64,000 nucleotides of DNA, taken from the NCBI RefSeq assembly GCF_905171775.1, contig NC_053489.1:150063142-150127141 (forward strand). Reading direction: 5' to 3'. How positions within the stretch are numbered: position 1 is the first letter of the stretch; each line of letters opens with the position of its first letter. Below are positions 11,740 to 23,770 of the stretch, piece by piece. This stretch comes from Rana temporaria. Lineage: Eukaryota > Chordata > Amphibia > Anura > Ranidae. The position numbers and the translations under genes are program-made. The notes below the pieces were generated by a model, which had not been told where the DNA came from, made no database searches, and worked only from the letters and a program-made list of their open reading frames with translations.

Positions 11740-12370
11740 TAAATACCAGTCCCTGAATCATAATATCCTGCAGTTCCTGTTGGGTGATATATATTTATGC
11801 CATCTTACAAAAAAGCATGAAGTAGAGCGGAAGTTCAGTATGATGGTGTCCAGTCTCTCAAGGTTGAAGAGTGATAAGATTGAGCGTTCCACCACTGGAA
11901 GCCTGGGGGTGCTGGTTTAATCCAATAAGACATGATCATCCTACAAGTAACTTGGAGAGTTATATGAGTCCATTGTGTAAGGTTGAGTGAGCCTGCTGAT
12001 GAGGTTGTGGAAGCTGGTGGTTCACATCCAAATATACACAATAACGGATTGTTGGGTAGCCAAATTATTATTGATTTTAAAAATGTATGCTAGCACCAAG
12101 TTCCAACATCTAGTAATGGTTGGGCATTCCCAGAGGCGGAGGAGGAAAGTAGGACGTTGTAGTGAACAAAGGCTTTGTGCTTGAGTAACATCTACAATAT
12201 TGGTGCCGAACGGGTAATATGCCCTGTGGATGATTGTAAATTGAGTTTCACGCCACGTCTCTGAGATTTTGAGTTTGTGGATGTATCGGTATCCCTCTAG
12301 GATCCTTTCTGGAAGTGTGTTGTCGTTGAAGATGGTAGACCTTTTCTGGAAGGGAGCAAGATGCATTGAT
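11740..12370 (-). pseudogene. L1/Tx1-like LINE, C-terminal ORF2 remnant
   Basis: Minus-strand frame 12366-12022 reads KISETWRETQFTIIHRAYYP followed, about 30 residues on, by LLRLWECPTITRCWNLVLAY. The pattern HxAYYP...WECPxIxxxW is the region after the reverse transcriptase of vertebrate L1-clade ORF2. Downstream, broken frames toward 11740 keep a further L1-like tail. Stops and lack of the catalytic domains show a 5'-truncated dead copy. Confidence 0.6.
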
Positions 12371-12379
12371 AGAGTCAGT

Positions 12380-13650
12380 CTGGGATGCTAAATGGCAACC
12401 CAGAAGTCTCCTCGGCCAACTTGGTGTGCACACATGAACTGGATGTGACATCACAGAGAAGAAGATAAGGTGCTGCAGACAGGCTATGCACACGGAGCTT
12501 CACTGCTCCTTCTATAGGCCTCAGTTGGAACTGCTACAATCACATCTTGGGTAATGGCAGCTGTAGATCTATAGGTACCAGTGGCTCTTTGGCATAAAAA
12601 GTTCCACATTTTTATGTAAATGAATACTTAAAAAATAAGATAAAAACATGAATAAACAGTGATCTTCCATAGAAGACAATGATCCTGCATGAAAAGGCTT
12701 TAGACTTGCTTAAAAAAAAAAAAAAAAAAACTGAATAAATAAGATAAAGTGCTTATCATTGGAACCTATTCCTTATTGATGGAATATTGGAAGATTATCT
12801 TTCTGATGTACAAGGACCTACAACAGATTATGTTTAGATTATTGCATGCTACTGTGGTGTGGAACATGTGGTGTCTATTTCAGTGTTCCCTGAAAAAAAA
12901 AAAATGAATAGGTGGAAAGTCCAGTCCCATGACTTTGACGGGTAATGTGGCCAGGCTGACCACTTTTTTTTATTCATTCATTTTAATGGGGTTTGTTTTC
13001 TTGGAAGTCCAATAGCAAGTGTAAAGCACAATTTATTTTTATTTTTATAAATGTACCTTTTTTTTTTATAGATAAAGAGGTCCATAAGCATTGAGACCAG
13101 AATTATAATGACAGCATTATTGTCTGTTCCTTTAATACCTTAGTGACTTCTCCCATACTCCCATCCCCATGAATTTACTTAGAGAGAGATGAATGATTTT
13201 ATTACAAAGTTAGCCTCATTTATTAAGAGAAAATGGTCTCATAATAGTCTTATGATGTTACCTTTGTACGCAGAGACACTCCAGCAGAGCAAGAGTTAGT
13301 AGTCAGACGTACCGACCAGCTGGCCCTGCTCAGCTAACAGCAATTAATGATGAACTAGGAGCAAGCACCAGGAAAATACACAGCATTCATTTATTCATTC
13401 ATCCACTGTGAACCAAGCTTGGGTGAGAGATACAGTTAAACAATGTGAATAGAATCGTAGTTGTAAGGCAATTTTGCATTGAGATTGGGTTTTATGAAAG
13501 GCTCAGCAGGTTTTCACCTGATCCCAGTCCACAGTAAATAAATGTATGTTATATTGATAGTGTCTGCTTTGAGTTCTCTGTTGATGTAGAGTATGCTGTT
13601 TGATTAATATGATTTAGCATGCATTCCATTTTATTGTCACTCTTTGCACT
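12380..13650. other. Non-coding DNA, nothing recognised
   Basis: About 1.27 kb with A-runs (12711-12730, 12893-12904) but no element ends, coding signal or tandem repeat that could be defined. Confidence 0.4.
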
Positions 13651-13654
13651 CGAA

Positions 13655-14056
13655 TGCCCTGTACACACGATCGGTTCGTCTAATGAAAACGGACCGATGG
13701 ACCGTTTTCATCGGACGAACTGATCGTGTGTGGGCCCCATAATTTTTTTCCCATCGGTGAAAAAAAATAGAACCTGTTTTAAAATTTTCATATGGTTAAA
13801 AAAAACGATCGAAAAAAAAACGATCGTCTGTGGGGAAATCCATCGGTCACAAATCCACGCATGCTCAGAATCAAGTCGACGCATGATCAGAAGCATTGAA
13901 CTTAATTTTTCTCTGCACGTCGTTGTGTTTTATGTCAGCGTGTTGGACACGATCGGATTTTTAACCGATAGTGTATAGGCAAGACTGATGAAAGTCAGCT
14001 TCATCGGATATCTGATGAAAAAATCCATCAGACGAACCGATCGTGTGTACAGGGCA
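13655..14056. mobile_element. Harbinger-type MITE, TGCCCTGTACACACGATCGG family
   Basis: Perfect inverted termini TGCCCTGTACACACGATCGG and its complement at 14037-14056. The right flank is TTA; the left flank is GAA, so the expected 3-bp duplication has mutated. The centre carries GCATGCTCAGA/GCATGATCAGA motifs. Non-coding. Confidence 0.75.
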
Positions 14057-14059
14057 TTA

Positions 14060-15010
14060 AGTTCTGCTTTCCTTTTGGACATTAGCTCTTGAGATTATAC
14101 CACTATATATATTCATTATGTCATTAGCTGATGTCATCTGGCATGTTTTTAAAAGTAAACACAGAATGAGAAGTTTAAGCAAAGCATACTGCCTCCCTCA
14201 TGAATGATGCTAAAATTAGACAGATCTCTTTGCCCACTGTGACCCACTGCTTGATTTATGCAAAAATTCAGACAAAGCAAAAAAAAAAAAAAACTCAAAT
14301 TGCAGATATAGACGCTACCTTATGAGAAATACAACCCTGTATATCAGGGTTTTTAGAAATGCTAAAATTGCCAGTGCTAACATCTAGAAAGCATATACGT
14401 AAACATATAAATAAGTGTGGCACCCTACAATTTATAATCTAGCAGGGATGATCCCAGGATCCCATGTTCAGACTAAAGTATGAACCCTCCTGAGCTATCC
14501 CACTAAGAAGCTGTGACTGCCGGCAACCATTAATAAGCAGTGGAGGTATTCCTTGCCCAGCTGCCACATGTATATAAAAGAAAATCATTTAAAGGAATAG
14601 ATAACCCAGCCCCCTTTACATAAAAGGGTGGGCTCAGAGCATCCATAAAGTCAGTATGTTTTGGAGCTGTTAGGTATAGCTGAAATTCTCTACATTGAAA
14701 GATACTGTTTTTTATTTATTTATTTTACATTTTTGTCATTTGAACATACATACAATATACTACAAGTGTTAACATTAAATAACAAAGCTCTTCTATGCCT
14801 ATAATATATGATTAACCCCTACATATGAATATTCAAGTTGCAAACTTACAAAGATGCAAATGTGCGTCCGCATGTCCAATCGTGTAAGTTAGTTCATGTG
14901 TCTGGGATACATTCTCAGTCATATGCGTGCATACTCTACAAGTGGTTGTACTTTTGTGTACTTTAATGTATACAGTATACAGTATGCCCCTGTGGCCTCC
15001 TTTCCAGTAT
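14060..15010. other. Non-coding DNA; short local duplication at its end
   Basis: No genes. Near 14970-15030 the string AGTATACAGTAT with a following CCCCTGTGG occurs twice, about 38 bp apart. The remainder is unclassified. Confidence 0.4.
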
Positions 15011-15017
15011 ACAGTAT

Positions 15018-15305
15018 ACCCCTGTGGGCCGCACCATCCGGACTTTACGAATGCGGTTTGGGGAGCATAAAAGGAATATACTCAAAAGTGTTGATAACCA
15101 TTCACTACCATTACATTTTTTGCATCAACATGATCATAATCCATCTGGTCTTAGGCTACTTGGCTTGGAAGATTTGGGTGAGGATGCTGATACTGGTAGG
15201 CGCTTTCGGAGACTTTGTAGAAGAGAAACTTTTTGGATACATCGATTAGGAGCCTTATCGCCTAGGGGCCTGAATGTAGGGTTAGATGTTCAGACCCTTA
15301 TGTGA
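15018..15305 (+). pseudogene. Penelope-like element, C-terminal half of GIY-YIG endonuclease
   Basis: The frame starting in-line before 15024 reads VGRTIRTLRMRFGEHKRNIL and, about 45 residues on, RRETFWIHRLGALSPRGLN, ending in LDVQTLM and a TGA stop (15303-15305). This matches the second half of the GIY-YIG endonuclease of Penelope-like retroelements: the Arg/His-bearing helix RxRxGEHxRNI, the catalytic-type Glu in RETFWI and the LSPxGLN close. The N-terminal GIY and YIG strands and the reverse transcriptase are missing, so it is a 5'-truncated copy. Its 3' untranslated part probably continues beyond 15305 and around the Tc1 insertion. Confidence 0.8.
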
Positions 15306-15346
15306 CCTGCCGGTCTCCTTCCCCCTTCTGTTTTTATATATATATA

Positions 15347-16940
15347 CAGTGCCTTGCGAAAGTATTCGGCCCCCTTGAACTTTGCGACCTTTTGCCACAT
15401 TTCAGGCTTCAAACAGAGATATAAAACTGTATTTTTTTTTGAAGAATCAACAACAAGTGGGACACAATCATGAAGTGGAACGCAATTTATTGGATATTTC
15501 AAACTTTTTTAACAAATAAAAAACTGAAAAATTGGGCGTGCAAAATTATTTAGCCCCCTTAAGTTAATACTTTGTAGCGCCACCTTTTGCTGCGATTACA
15601 GCTGTAAGTCGCTAGGGGTATGTCTCTATCAGTTTTGCACATCGAGAGACTGAAATTTTTGCCCATTCCTCCTTGCAAAACAGCTCGAGCTCAGTGAGGT
15701 TGGATGGAGAGCATGGAATTCCACAGATTCTCGATTGGATTCAGGTCTCGACTTTGACTTGGCCATTCTAACACCTGGATATGTTTATTTGTGAGCCATT
15801 CCATTGTAGATTTTGCTTTATGTTTTGGATCATTGTCTTGTTGGAAGACAAATCTCCGTCCCAGTCCCAGGTCTTTTGCAGACTCCATCAGGTTTTCTTC
15901 CAGAATGGTCCTGTATTTGGCTCCATCCATCTTCCCATCAATTTTAACCATCTTCCCTGTCCCTGCTGAAGAAAAGCAGGCCCAAACCATGATGCTGCCA
16001 CCACCATGTTTGACAGTGGGGATGGTGTGTTCATGGTGATGAGCTGTGTTGCCTTTACGCCAAACATAACGTTTTGCATTGTTGCCAAAACATTTTATTT
16101 TGGTTTCATCTGACCAGAGCACCTTCTTCCACATGTTTGGTGTGTCTCCCAGGTGGCTTGTGGCAAACTTTAAACAACACTTTTTATGGATATCTTTAAG
16201 AAATGGCTTTCTTCTTGCCACTCTTCCATAAAGGCCAGATTTGTGCAGTATACGACTGATTGTTGTCCTATGGACAGAGTCTCCCACCTCAGCTGTAGAT
16301 CTCTGCAGTTCATCCAGAGTGATCATGGGCCTCTTGGCTGCATCTCTGATCAGTCTTCTCCTTGTATGAGCTGAAAGTTTAGAGGGACAACCAGGTCTTC
16401 GTAGATTTTCTGATACTCCTTCCATTTCAATATTATCGCTTGCACAGTGCTCCTTGGGATGTTTAAAGCTTTGGAAATCTTTTTGTATACAAATCCGGCT
16501 TTAAACTTCACAACAGTATCTTGGACCTGCCTGGTGTGTTCCTTGTTCTTCATGATGCTCTCTGCCCTTTAAACGGACCTCTGAGACTATCACAGTGCAT
16601 GTGCATTTATATGGAGACTTGATTACACACAGATGGATTCTATTTTATCATCATTAGTCATTTAGGTCAACATTGGATCATTCAGAGATCCTCACTGAAC
16701 TTCTGGAGAGAGTTTGCTGCACTGAAAGTAAAGGGGCTGAATAATTTTGCACGCCCAATTTTTCAGTTTATTTGTTAAAAAAAAAGTTTGAAATATCCAA
16801 TACATTTTGTTCCACTTCATGATTGTGTCCCACTTGTTGTTGATTCTTCAAAAAAAATTACAGTTTTATATCTTTATGTTTGAAGCCTGAAATGTGGCAA
16901 AAGGTCGCAAAGTTTAAGGGGGCCGAATACTTTCGCAAGG

Positions 16941-16944
<4 letters not shown>
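15347..16944 (-). mobile_element. Nearly full-length Tc1-like transposon
   Basis: Both long inverted ends are present: CAGTGCCTTGCGAAAGTATT at the left and its complement ending at 16944, each about 215 bp and still very similar. Inner ends share GCACGCCCAATTTTTCAG-type blocks. It sits in an AT repeat, consistent with the TA target of Tc1/mariner. One terminal base is missing at the right edge. The transposase lies on the minus strand. High similarity of the two ends points to a young insertion or a recently active family. Confidence 0.92.
15691..16553 (-). pseudogene. Tc1-like transposase, frameshifted and C-terminally truncated
   Basis: The start is at 16553 (MKNKEHTRQVQDTVVKFKAG), giving the N-terminal helix-turn-helix DNA-binding domain with ALNIPRSTVQAIILKWKEY. 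The frame then shifts near 16400-16425 into a 244-residue frame with RRPGCPSKLS (the GRPR-like linker, altered). The catalytic triad follows in that frame: Asp106 in LWSDETK, Asp197 in FQQDNDPKH and Glu232 in LNPIENLW. There are 34 residues between the last two, so it is a DD34E enzyme. After NLW the frame is broken by a small deletion near 15712-15720, removing the C-terminus. Family length is about 340 residues. All catalytic residues survive, but the protein cannot be made whole from this copy. Confidence 0.9.

Positions 16945-17002
<58 letters not shown>
16943..17002. repeat. (AT)n microsatellite
   Basis: AT tract immediately right of the Tc1 transposon; the matching AT run on its left (about 15335-15346) is the other half of the same target. 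Confidence 0.9.
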
Positions 17003-17975
<973 letters not shown>

Positions 17976-17978
17976 TTA

Positions 17979-18469
17979 GGCCCCATACACACCATAGAAT
18001 CTATGCGCAGATAAATCCCATCAAATGGGTTTCTGCGGATAGATCCTATGGTGTGTACACGCCAACGGATATTTATCCGCGGATAAATCTCCCCTGGGAT
18101 GGATTTCCAGCAGATGGATATTTGCTGACATGCTCAACAAATCCATCTGCTGGAATCCATTCCAACGGATGGATCCGCTCGTCTGTACAGACTTACCGGA
18201 TCCATCCGTCTAAAGGGATTCCCCGCACGCGTCGTAATGATTTGACGCATGCGTGGAATTCCTTATATGACAGCGTCGCGCCCGTCGCCGCGTCATAATA
18301 GCGGCGACGGCGCGACACGTCATCGGCAGAGGATTTCAGCGCGGATTTCAATGCGATGGTGTGTACACGCCATCGCATAGAAATCCTCTGAAATCCTCGA
18401 GAGGATTTATCCGCGGATACGGTCCGCTGGACCGTATCTGCGGATAAATCCTCTCGTGTGTATGGGGCC
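17979..18469. mobile_element. PIF/Harbinger-type palindromic MITE, copy 2
   Basis: Ends GGCCCCATACACAC and GTGTGTATGGGGCC. Flanks are TTA (17976-17978) and TCA (18470-18472), a 3-bp duplication with one change. Body contains ATTTATCCGCGGATA palindromes and a CpG-rich centre (GACAGCGTCGCGC, GCGGCGACGGCGCG), the same as copy 1. Non-coding. Confidence 0.8.
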
Positions 18470-18573
18470 TCAGTGTGTGGTTTTTGGACACCTCTAAATG
18501 CCCAAAACCCCACATACCCCAGCAGCTACTTCAAGCATGTAGAGGTGAGACATGGATTGACCCTTTTGTTTTT

Positions 18574-18579
<6 letters not shown>

Positions 18580-18634
<55 letters not shown>
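18580..18634. repeat. (AT)n microsatellite
   Basis: About 27 AT units following a T-rich run. Confidence 0.95.
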
Positions 18635-18640
<6 letters not shown>

Positions 18641-18779
18641 TTGTTCTTACACCTGTATTCATCTAAATACAAGTAAATATGCAATATATCATGAATTTGA
18701 ATGAACTATCATTATTTATTTATTTGTGCATTTATGATGTTTTTTCATATAACGTTCTTGACGTGGATTATGCTGTTTT

Positions 18780-19110
18780 CACATTAGTGCAACTAAACTT
18801 TAACCTTTTTTCCCGCCCCTTTGAGGGCGTGGCTTTTTTGACACACAGTTTTCAATTACACCATTTCCTATAAAAGCGCTTGCCCATGGTGTGCGAGACT
18901 AGCCTAACTCTGAGGAAGGGGGTGCGCCCCCGAAATGTGTTAGCTTTACCCCATGTTCTGTGCATGTCCATGTACTGTGTTTATGGCCTTTTGTCAGTTG
19001 CATTTTGTGAGTACCCACTTTTATACTAAAAATGTTTTTATTATTAAATTATCTCTGGTATGGCACTAGGTGTGCACGCCTTCCATTTCTGTTTTTTTGT
19101 TGTTTTTACT
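18780..19110 (+). mobile_element. Probable Penelope-like terminal region
   Basis: Contains a GC box-like CCCGCCCCTTTGAGGGCGTGG, a TATAAAA (18869-18875) about 35 bp upstream of the hammerhead-like motif, and that motif itself. This arrangement resembles the terminal region of Penelope-like elements, which are known to carry hammerhead motifs. The link to the endonuclease fragment at 15.0-15.3 kb is an inference from position on the same strand. Confidence 0.4.
18902..18946 (+). ncRNA. Degenerate hammerhead-like motif
   Basis: CTGAGGA (18910-18916), one extra A, a 5-bp hairpin GGGGG-TGCG-CCCCC (18918-18931), then GAAA (18932-18935), in the order of the hammerhead core. The following ATGTGT (18935-18940) could be a CpG-decayed ACGCGT palindrome, as used for a dimeric stem III. 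Stem I is weak: two pairs (T18909-A18942, C18908-G18943) before a mismatch. Probably not catalytic now. Confidence 0.4.
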
Positions 19111-19480
19111 GTATCTTTATTTGAAGCTTTTTTTTATGTATTACTTGTGTGGAATTTGTTATACAGCTATTACAGTAATTTATTACGCTGATTATGTTAG
19201 ATGGGTACCCAGGTTAACTTTGTTGGACTTGTGAACTAACTGGACTTACGAATGTGCTCTTGGAAGAGAACTTGTTCATATGTGGGGGACATATTGTACC
19301 TTCTTTATTAGTGCTTGCTAGACAGTGGTAACAAGTATAGGGCAGGGATTCATATACATCCTCCCGTTCCCTCTCAGCTGCCCTAAAATCACTGCTATGA
19401 CCCTCCATACAGCAGCACCAGAACCACCCAGTGCTGCTGTTCTACAGCACAGGTGTAGCCTAAGATAGACACCAGCACTC
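19111..19480. other. Non-coding DNA, nothing recognised
   Basis: About 370 bp with no element ends or coding signal. Confidence 0.4.
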
Positions 19481-19900
19481 AGTGGTGGCTGGTCCATAAG
19501 GGGCGCAAGGGCAACGCCCCCCTAATCTCAATGCACTGCCCCATAATCTTCATGCAGTGAGCCGGACTCATAGGTTTCTATGAGCTGTTTTTTATTTATT
19601 TTTTAAGCACATGATTACAGCCTGAGGCTCTAATTGGCTTCAAAAAGGTTGTGATATTAGTGAATCAATATATTCTATAGTCTTCCAGATTCTCCTCCCA
19701 GCCAATCAGGACAGGAGGTGGATCTTAAGACCAGATTAGCTGGAAGGAGAAGCCGGAGGAGCCACAACCTGGATGGGGTATGTCTGGACCTGGCAGGGGG
19801 TTTGTTTGCCCCCCCTCCCCAAAAAAAGAGGGAAAAATTCATATAAACATAATTTAACTGTATATTTAAAGGCAAAATGTTTTTTGTTGTTGTTTTGAAT
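19481..19900. repeat. Possible hAT-like repeat, left end only
   Basis: Begins CAGTGGTGGCTGGT, a CAG-type end as in hAT elements, and includes GGGCGCAAGGGCAACGCCCC. No matching right end or 8-bp duplication was found, so the assignment is weak. Confidence 0.25.
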
Positions 19901-19989
19901 AGAGGGGAGGTGGATTAGGACACCTTTTAGTTGTTATTGCTGTCTGGATAGCTGTTAGAGAGATTCACCCTCTCTATTTGTAATGTTTA

Positions 19990-20245
19990 CAATTTTCATT
20001 GAAATGGGAAGTAGAAGAAAATCCTGCATGTTAGGTTGTCCCCAGAAAAGTAATAGAGGGGAATATATTTTCATGGGGACAATAGTTCTGGTGACCTGGG
20101 ACTCCCAGTGTTTTCAGGGATTTCCTCTCACTTCTTGTTTTGGCTATGGGGCAGGAAGTGAAGATAAATCTGCCCTTACAGGGGTTAAAACCCTCCTTTA
20201 TTCTATCCAAAATGAAAAAAAAAAAAGTTTTGTTGAGGGAACACT
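19990..20245. repeat. Unclassified interspersed repeat
   Basis: A block containing TTTCCTCTCACTTCTTGTTT, then GGGGCAGGAAGTGAAGATAAA and ending in an A-run. From memory this resembles a common frog MITE half, but no second copy exists in this window to prove it. Confidence 0.25.
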
Positions 20246-20944
20246 ATAGATACTTACAATTGAGACATTTTCTTCCACAAATCATAAGGTCCCGCCCCAC
20301 TCTATACACTTTTACTCCTTTTAAAAGTTTATGTAGAGCTAGACCCCATTCCCCAGGTACAATATCATTGATTTATTTGTTTATAATTTCTACAAATACA
20401 CCCCCAGTGAGGGCCTATCATCTCCAATGGGAAAAGGAACTGGGGAGACAGTTAGACCTGGAGGACTGGAGGACCATGACCATGGCCCTCTCCAAGTGCT
20501 CTACAAATGTCCTTATATTAGAAAATGCCTATAAAGTGTTATATCCGTGGTAATAAACAACAGGTAGATTAGCTCGTTTCATTCCAACCTTTTCCCCACT
20601 TTGCGTTCAAGGCTGCTCATAGAAAGGCTCTATGGCACACATATTGTGGTCATGCCCGAGGGCATGCAGACTATGGGTCAGAGTTTATACCATTCTTCGT
20701 AACATGTTCCATATAAATCTTAAAAGGGACCCCTTTGAAGCCCTCCTCGGGGAACCTATTTAAGAACCATTACGTCCAGAGCTGCAACTCGCTCAGCATC
20801 TCTTTACTGCAACTAAATAGACCATTGCGAAAGCTTGGAAATCCCCAGCACTCAGTTTTGAAGCGGTAAAGAATCGTATGAATGAGGTCATGGTGAACGA
20901 AAAACTGACTGCCATCCTTTCAGATACGCATGACAAATTTCTCA
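20246..20944 (+). pseudogene. L1/Tx1-like LINE, C-terminal ORF2 remnant
   Basis: Plus-strand reading across several frameshifts and stops gives YLQLRHFLPQI, then a LEDWRTMTMALSKCS block, then a broken AHILWSCPRACRLWVRVYTI block and AKAWKSPALSFEAVKNRM, followed by a KLTAILSDTHDKF tail. HILWSCPxxxxLW and AKAWKSP are hallmarks of the region after the reverse transcriptase in vertebrate L1-clade ORF2. The catalytic domains are absent, as expected for a 5'-truncated copy. The MITE at 20945 splits it from its 3' untranslated region. Confidence 0.7.
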
Positions 20945-21432
20945 GGCCCCATACACACGATAGAATTTATCCGCGAATACGGTCCAGCGGACCGTTTCCG
21001 CGGATAAATCCTCTCGTGGATTTCGGCGGATTTTCATGCGATGGTGTGTACACACCATCGCATTGAAATCCGCGCCGAAATCCTCTGGCGATGACGTGTC
21101 GCGCCGTCGCCGCGATTATGACGCGGCGACGTGCGCGACGCTGTCATATAAGGAATTCCACGCATGCGTCAAATCATTACGACGCATGCGGGGGATCCCT
21201 TCGGACGGATGGATTCGGTGAGTCTGTACAGACCAGCGGATCCATCCGTTGGGATGGACTCCAGCAGATGGATATGTTGTGCATGTCAAATATCCGATCT
21301 GCTGGAATCCATCCCAGGGGAGATTTATCCGCGGAAAAAGATCCGCTGGCGTGTACACACCATAGGATCTATCCGCTGAAACCCATTTGCTGGGATTTAT
21401 CTGCGGATGGATTCTATGGTGTGTACGGGGCC
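20945..21432. mobile_element. PIF/Harbinger-type palindromic MITE, copy 3, inside L1
   Basis: Ends GGCCCCATACACACGATAGA and the inverted match ending GTACGGGGCC. Flanks are TCA (20942-20944) and TTA (21433-21435). The body is the same palindrome as copies 1 and 2, with the CpG-rich centre at 21097-21150. Small frames on both strands are palindrome artefacts. It inserted into the L1-like element after that element had landed. Confidence 0.8.
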
Positions 21433-21435
21433 TTA

Positions 21436-22079
21436 GAGTCTGGCGCCCATGGCTCGCATACTCTTGCACTTCTTATGATCTGATATACACCTGTGTGCAC
21501 ATCCCAGACTCCCCCTCTCCCCCTTCCTCCCATCCTCTCTCCTCTTTCCTCTACTTTATACTGGACTTTCTTTTTCTTTTTATTGTTTCTTTCTTCCTCT
21601 TTTACTTTGTTCTAGGAATTGATTCCATAATTTTATCAGGCAGTTAGTAATTATGCATATGAGCATATCGTTTTTTTTTTGGTGGGGGAGATGGTTGTCA
21701 TTGAAACATCATATCCTTTACGCTATTTTCTATTTCTGTTGACTGTTTATAAGGTATTTTGCATGAAGGGGATACCCCTGGTCATGCAGCTTTGCTGACA
21801 TGCGGCCAGGCAATTATGCTGGTGCATCCTGATCATGGTCGCCCTACCCACCCAGGGACATTTTGAAGGGCAAATCTTGGTTCTTCGTTTCTCCATTTCA
21901 TTTTATGGGACATTAGGTTTGTTATCTGCTTCGGTGTGTGATACGGGTCTCTATGCGCCGTTATGTATTATAATTTTTCTATTTTCTTGTTTGTCTACTA
22001 TGCGATGTAACCATCTAAGGAAAATGTTGTTATATGTTGGATTTCATGCCAATAAAGCCTTTTGTAAAAGAAAAAATAA
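21436..22079 (+). mobile_element. L1-like 3' untranslated region with poly(A) signal
   Basis: Continues the L1-like copy beyond the MITE. Contains a pyrimidine-rich stretch (about 21506-21605) and, near the end, AATAAA (22051-22056) followed by an A-rich tail at 22066-22079, as expected for an L1 3' end. A 45-bp part (21648-21690, ATTATGCATATGAGCATATC) recurs at 24436-24481. Confidence 0.6.
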
Positions 22080-22290
22080 AGTTTTGTCTATAATGCTACT
22101 TTAGGGGTCCCTCAGACTGACACCTATACCCATCCTGTATTCTAAACCATTGCTTTCTGCATCTATCTCGGAGCTGTATGCAGGCAGCTTATAAATGTTG
22201 ATACAGATGCATTTCAAAATCTGACCATGCTGAATCTGCTTCCACTTCTATAAGCTATTTGCAGCTCCAAGGTGAATGCAGACACAGAAA
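22080..22290 (+). repeat. Interspersed repeat, inverted relative to 25929-26155
   Basis: Shares about 200 bp with the region at 25929-26155 in reverse orientation, including CTGACCATGCTGAATCTGCT and CTTCCACTTCTATAAGCTAT. The similarity is high with scattered substitutions. No termini or coding content identify the family. Confidence 0.7.
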
Positions 22291-22446
22291 ACAGCGGCTA
22301 AGCATGCCGGATTAGTATCAGTGAATGTCTGAATGAGCCCTCAAAGCCTTGTGTCCAAGTAGCTTTTCTTTTATTTAGGTGACAGAGTCACTTTATGCTT
22401 AGCATACCCAAAATATATTATTGCTGAAGATGGACAGTGTGCTACA

Positions 22447-22950
22447 TTACATAGTTACATAGTTAGTTACATAGCTAGTCTGGAAAAAAAACATACATGC
22501 ACATACACAATCCTTTACCCACAGCTGATCCAGAGGAAGGCAAAAAAAAAACAGCAAAGCAGGAACCAATTTGCTCCAGCAGGGGAAAAAAAATCCTTCC
22601 TGATCACCCGAGTGGCATTCAGATTTTTCCTGGATCAACTCCACCTATAAATGTTAGTATCCAGTTAAGTACATTTAGAAAAGAAGCCAGGCCTTTTTAA
22701 AAGCAATCTACTGAGCTGTACAGAACCAGCCCTTGAGGAAGTTTATTCCACATTTTCACAGCTCTTACTGTGAAGAAACCTTTCCGTATTTGGAGATTAA
22801 ATCTATTTTCCTCCAGATGTATAGAATGCCCCATTGTCCTCTGGGGTGACCAGTGAATAAATCAATACCAAGTTCATTATATGGACCACTTGTGTATACA
22901 TTTTGATCATACCCCCCCTTTAATCTTCTCTTCTCAAGAGAGAATAAATT
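22447..22950 (-). repeat. LINE-derived fragment, probably CR1/L2-type C-terminal tail
   Basis: The minus strand contains the decayed peptide pattern EKRRLxGxMIxMY, then RKxFFxxxVxxxWN-like remnants (from TTCCACATTTTCACAGCTC and TCTCTTCTCAAGAGAGAATA on the plus strand). This is the familiar tail of CR1/L2-like reverse transcriptases. It is too decayed to give a frame. Starts beside short TTACATAGTTACATAG duplications at 22445-22475. Confidence 0.45.
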
Positions 22951-23770
22951 CAGTTAAAATAATACTTAACAGCAACATAACTCACAATGGGTAATATTAC
23001 GGTTTCTTGATGCAGTAACAGATTTTCTAACAGAACAGAAAAGAAGAGCTTTTCTATAAAGGGCACATCTGTGTACCTAACCTTTATTTGTTCTGTACAG
23101 TCGCCTGTCTCATGTAGTGGAAAGTATATTGGATTCTAATTAATTTTTCTCAGTTACCATGCTCTCCTGAGAATGAAAAGTGCTTTAACAAGAAAGAGAT
23201 AGATAGAAAAAAAAAGAAAATATTAAATAGCTATCTGCGTTACGGTGATAACAATTTTCTGTACTTGAAAGAATGAACATTCATTGTATTTTACATGTTC
23301 CATTTTTTTTCATCAATTTAATACTTTACTCATTTAAATAAAAATAATCCAGAGAGTACTGTACTGTATACACATAATCATTTGCTTTGCAAATTAACAT
23401 AATACTATTGACTCCAAGAAATAAATATATACAACAAAGATTACTTTGAGAATGCTTTGAGTTTTTGCTGCAGGGCTTTAGCTGTGGTATTAAAACTGCT
23501 ATTTTCAGATGCTGTGTTCAGAAATCATTGCATTGTGACTTTACCTGATGCTTTAAAGACATATAAAGTTTGCAGACCTGAGGCAGCACGAAGTTGGGAG
23601 CCCAAGGCACAATAAGATACTCCCCTAAATAAAACTCTAAAATTATCTGCCAGCATGCATAGAGAAATAAGGTCTTTTGGTCGAAATTCTTATGGGACAA
23701 CAGGCAGCAATATTTTAAAATGACCACCAGACATTACTTAAATAAAACCAATTACTCAAGATTAGGTGGA
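22951..23770. other. Non-coding DNA, nothing recognised
   Basis: About 820 bp, AT-rich. No repeat boundary or gene was seen. Confidence 0.4.
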
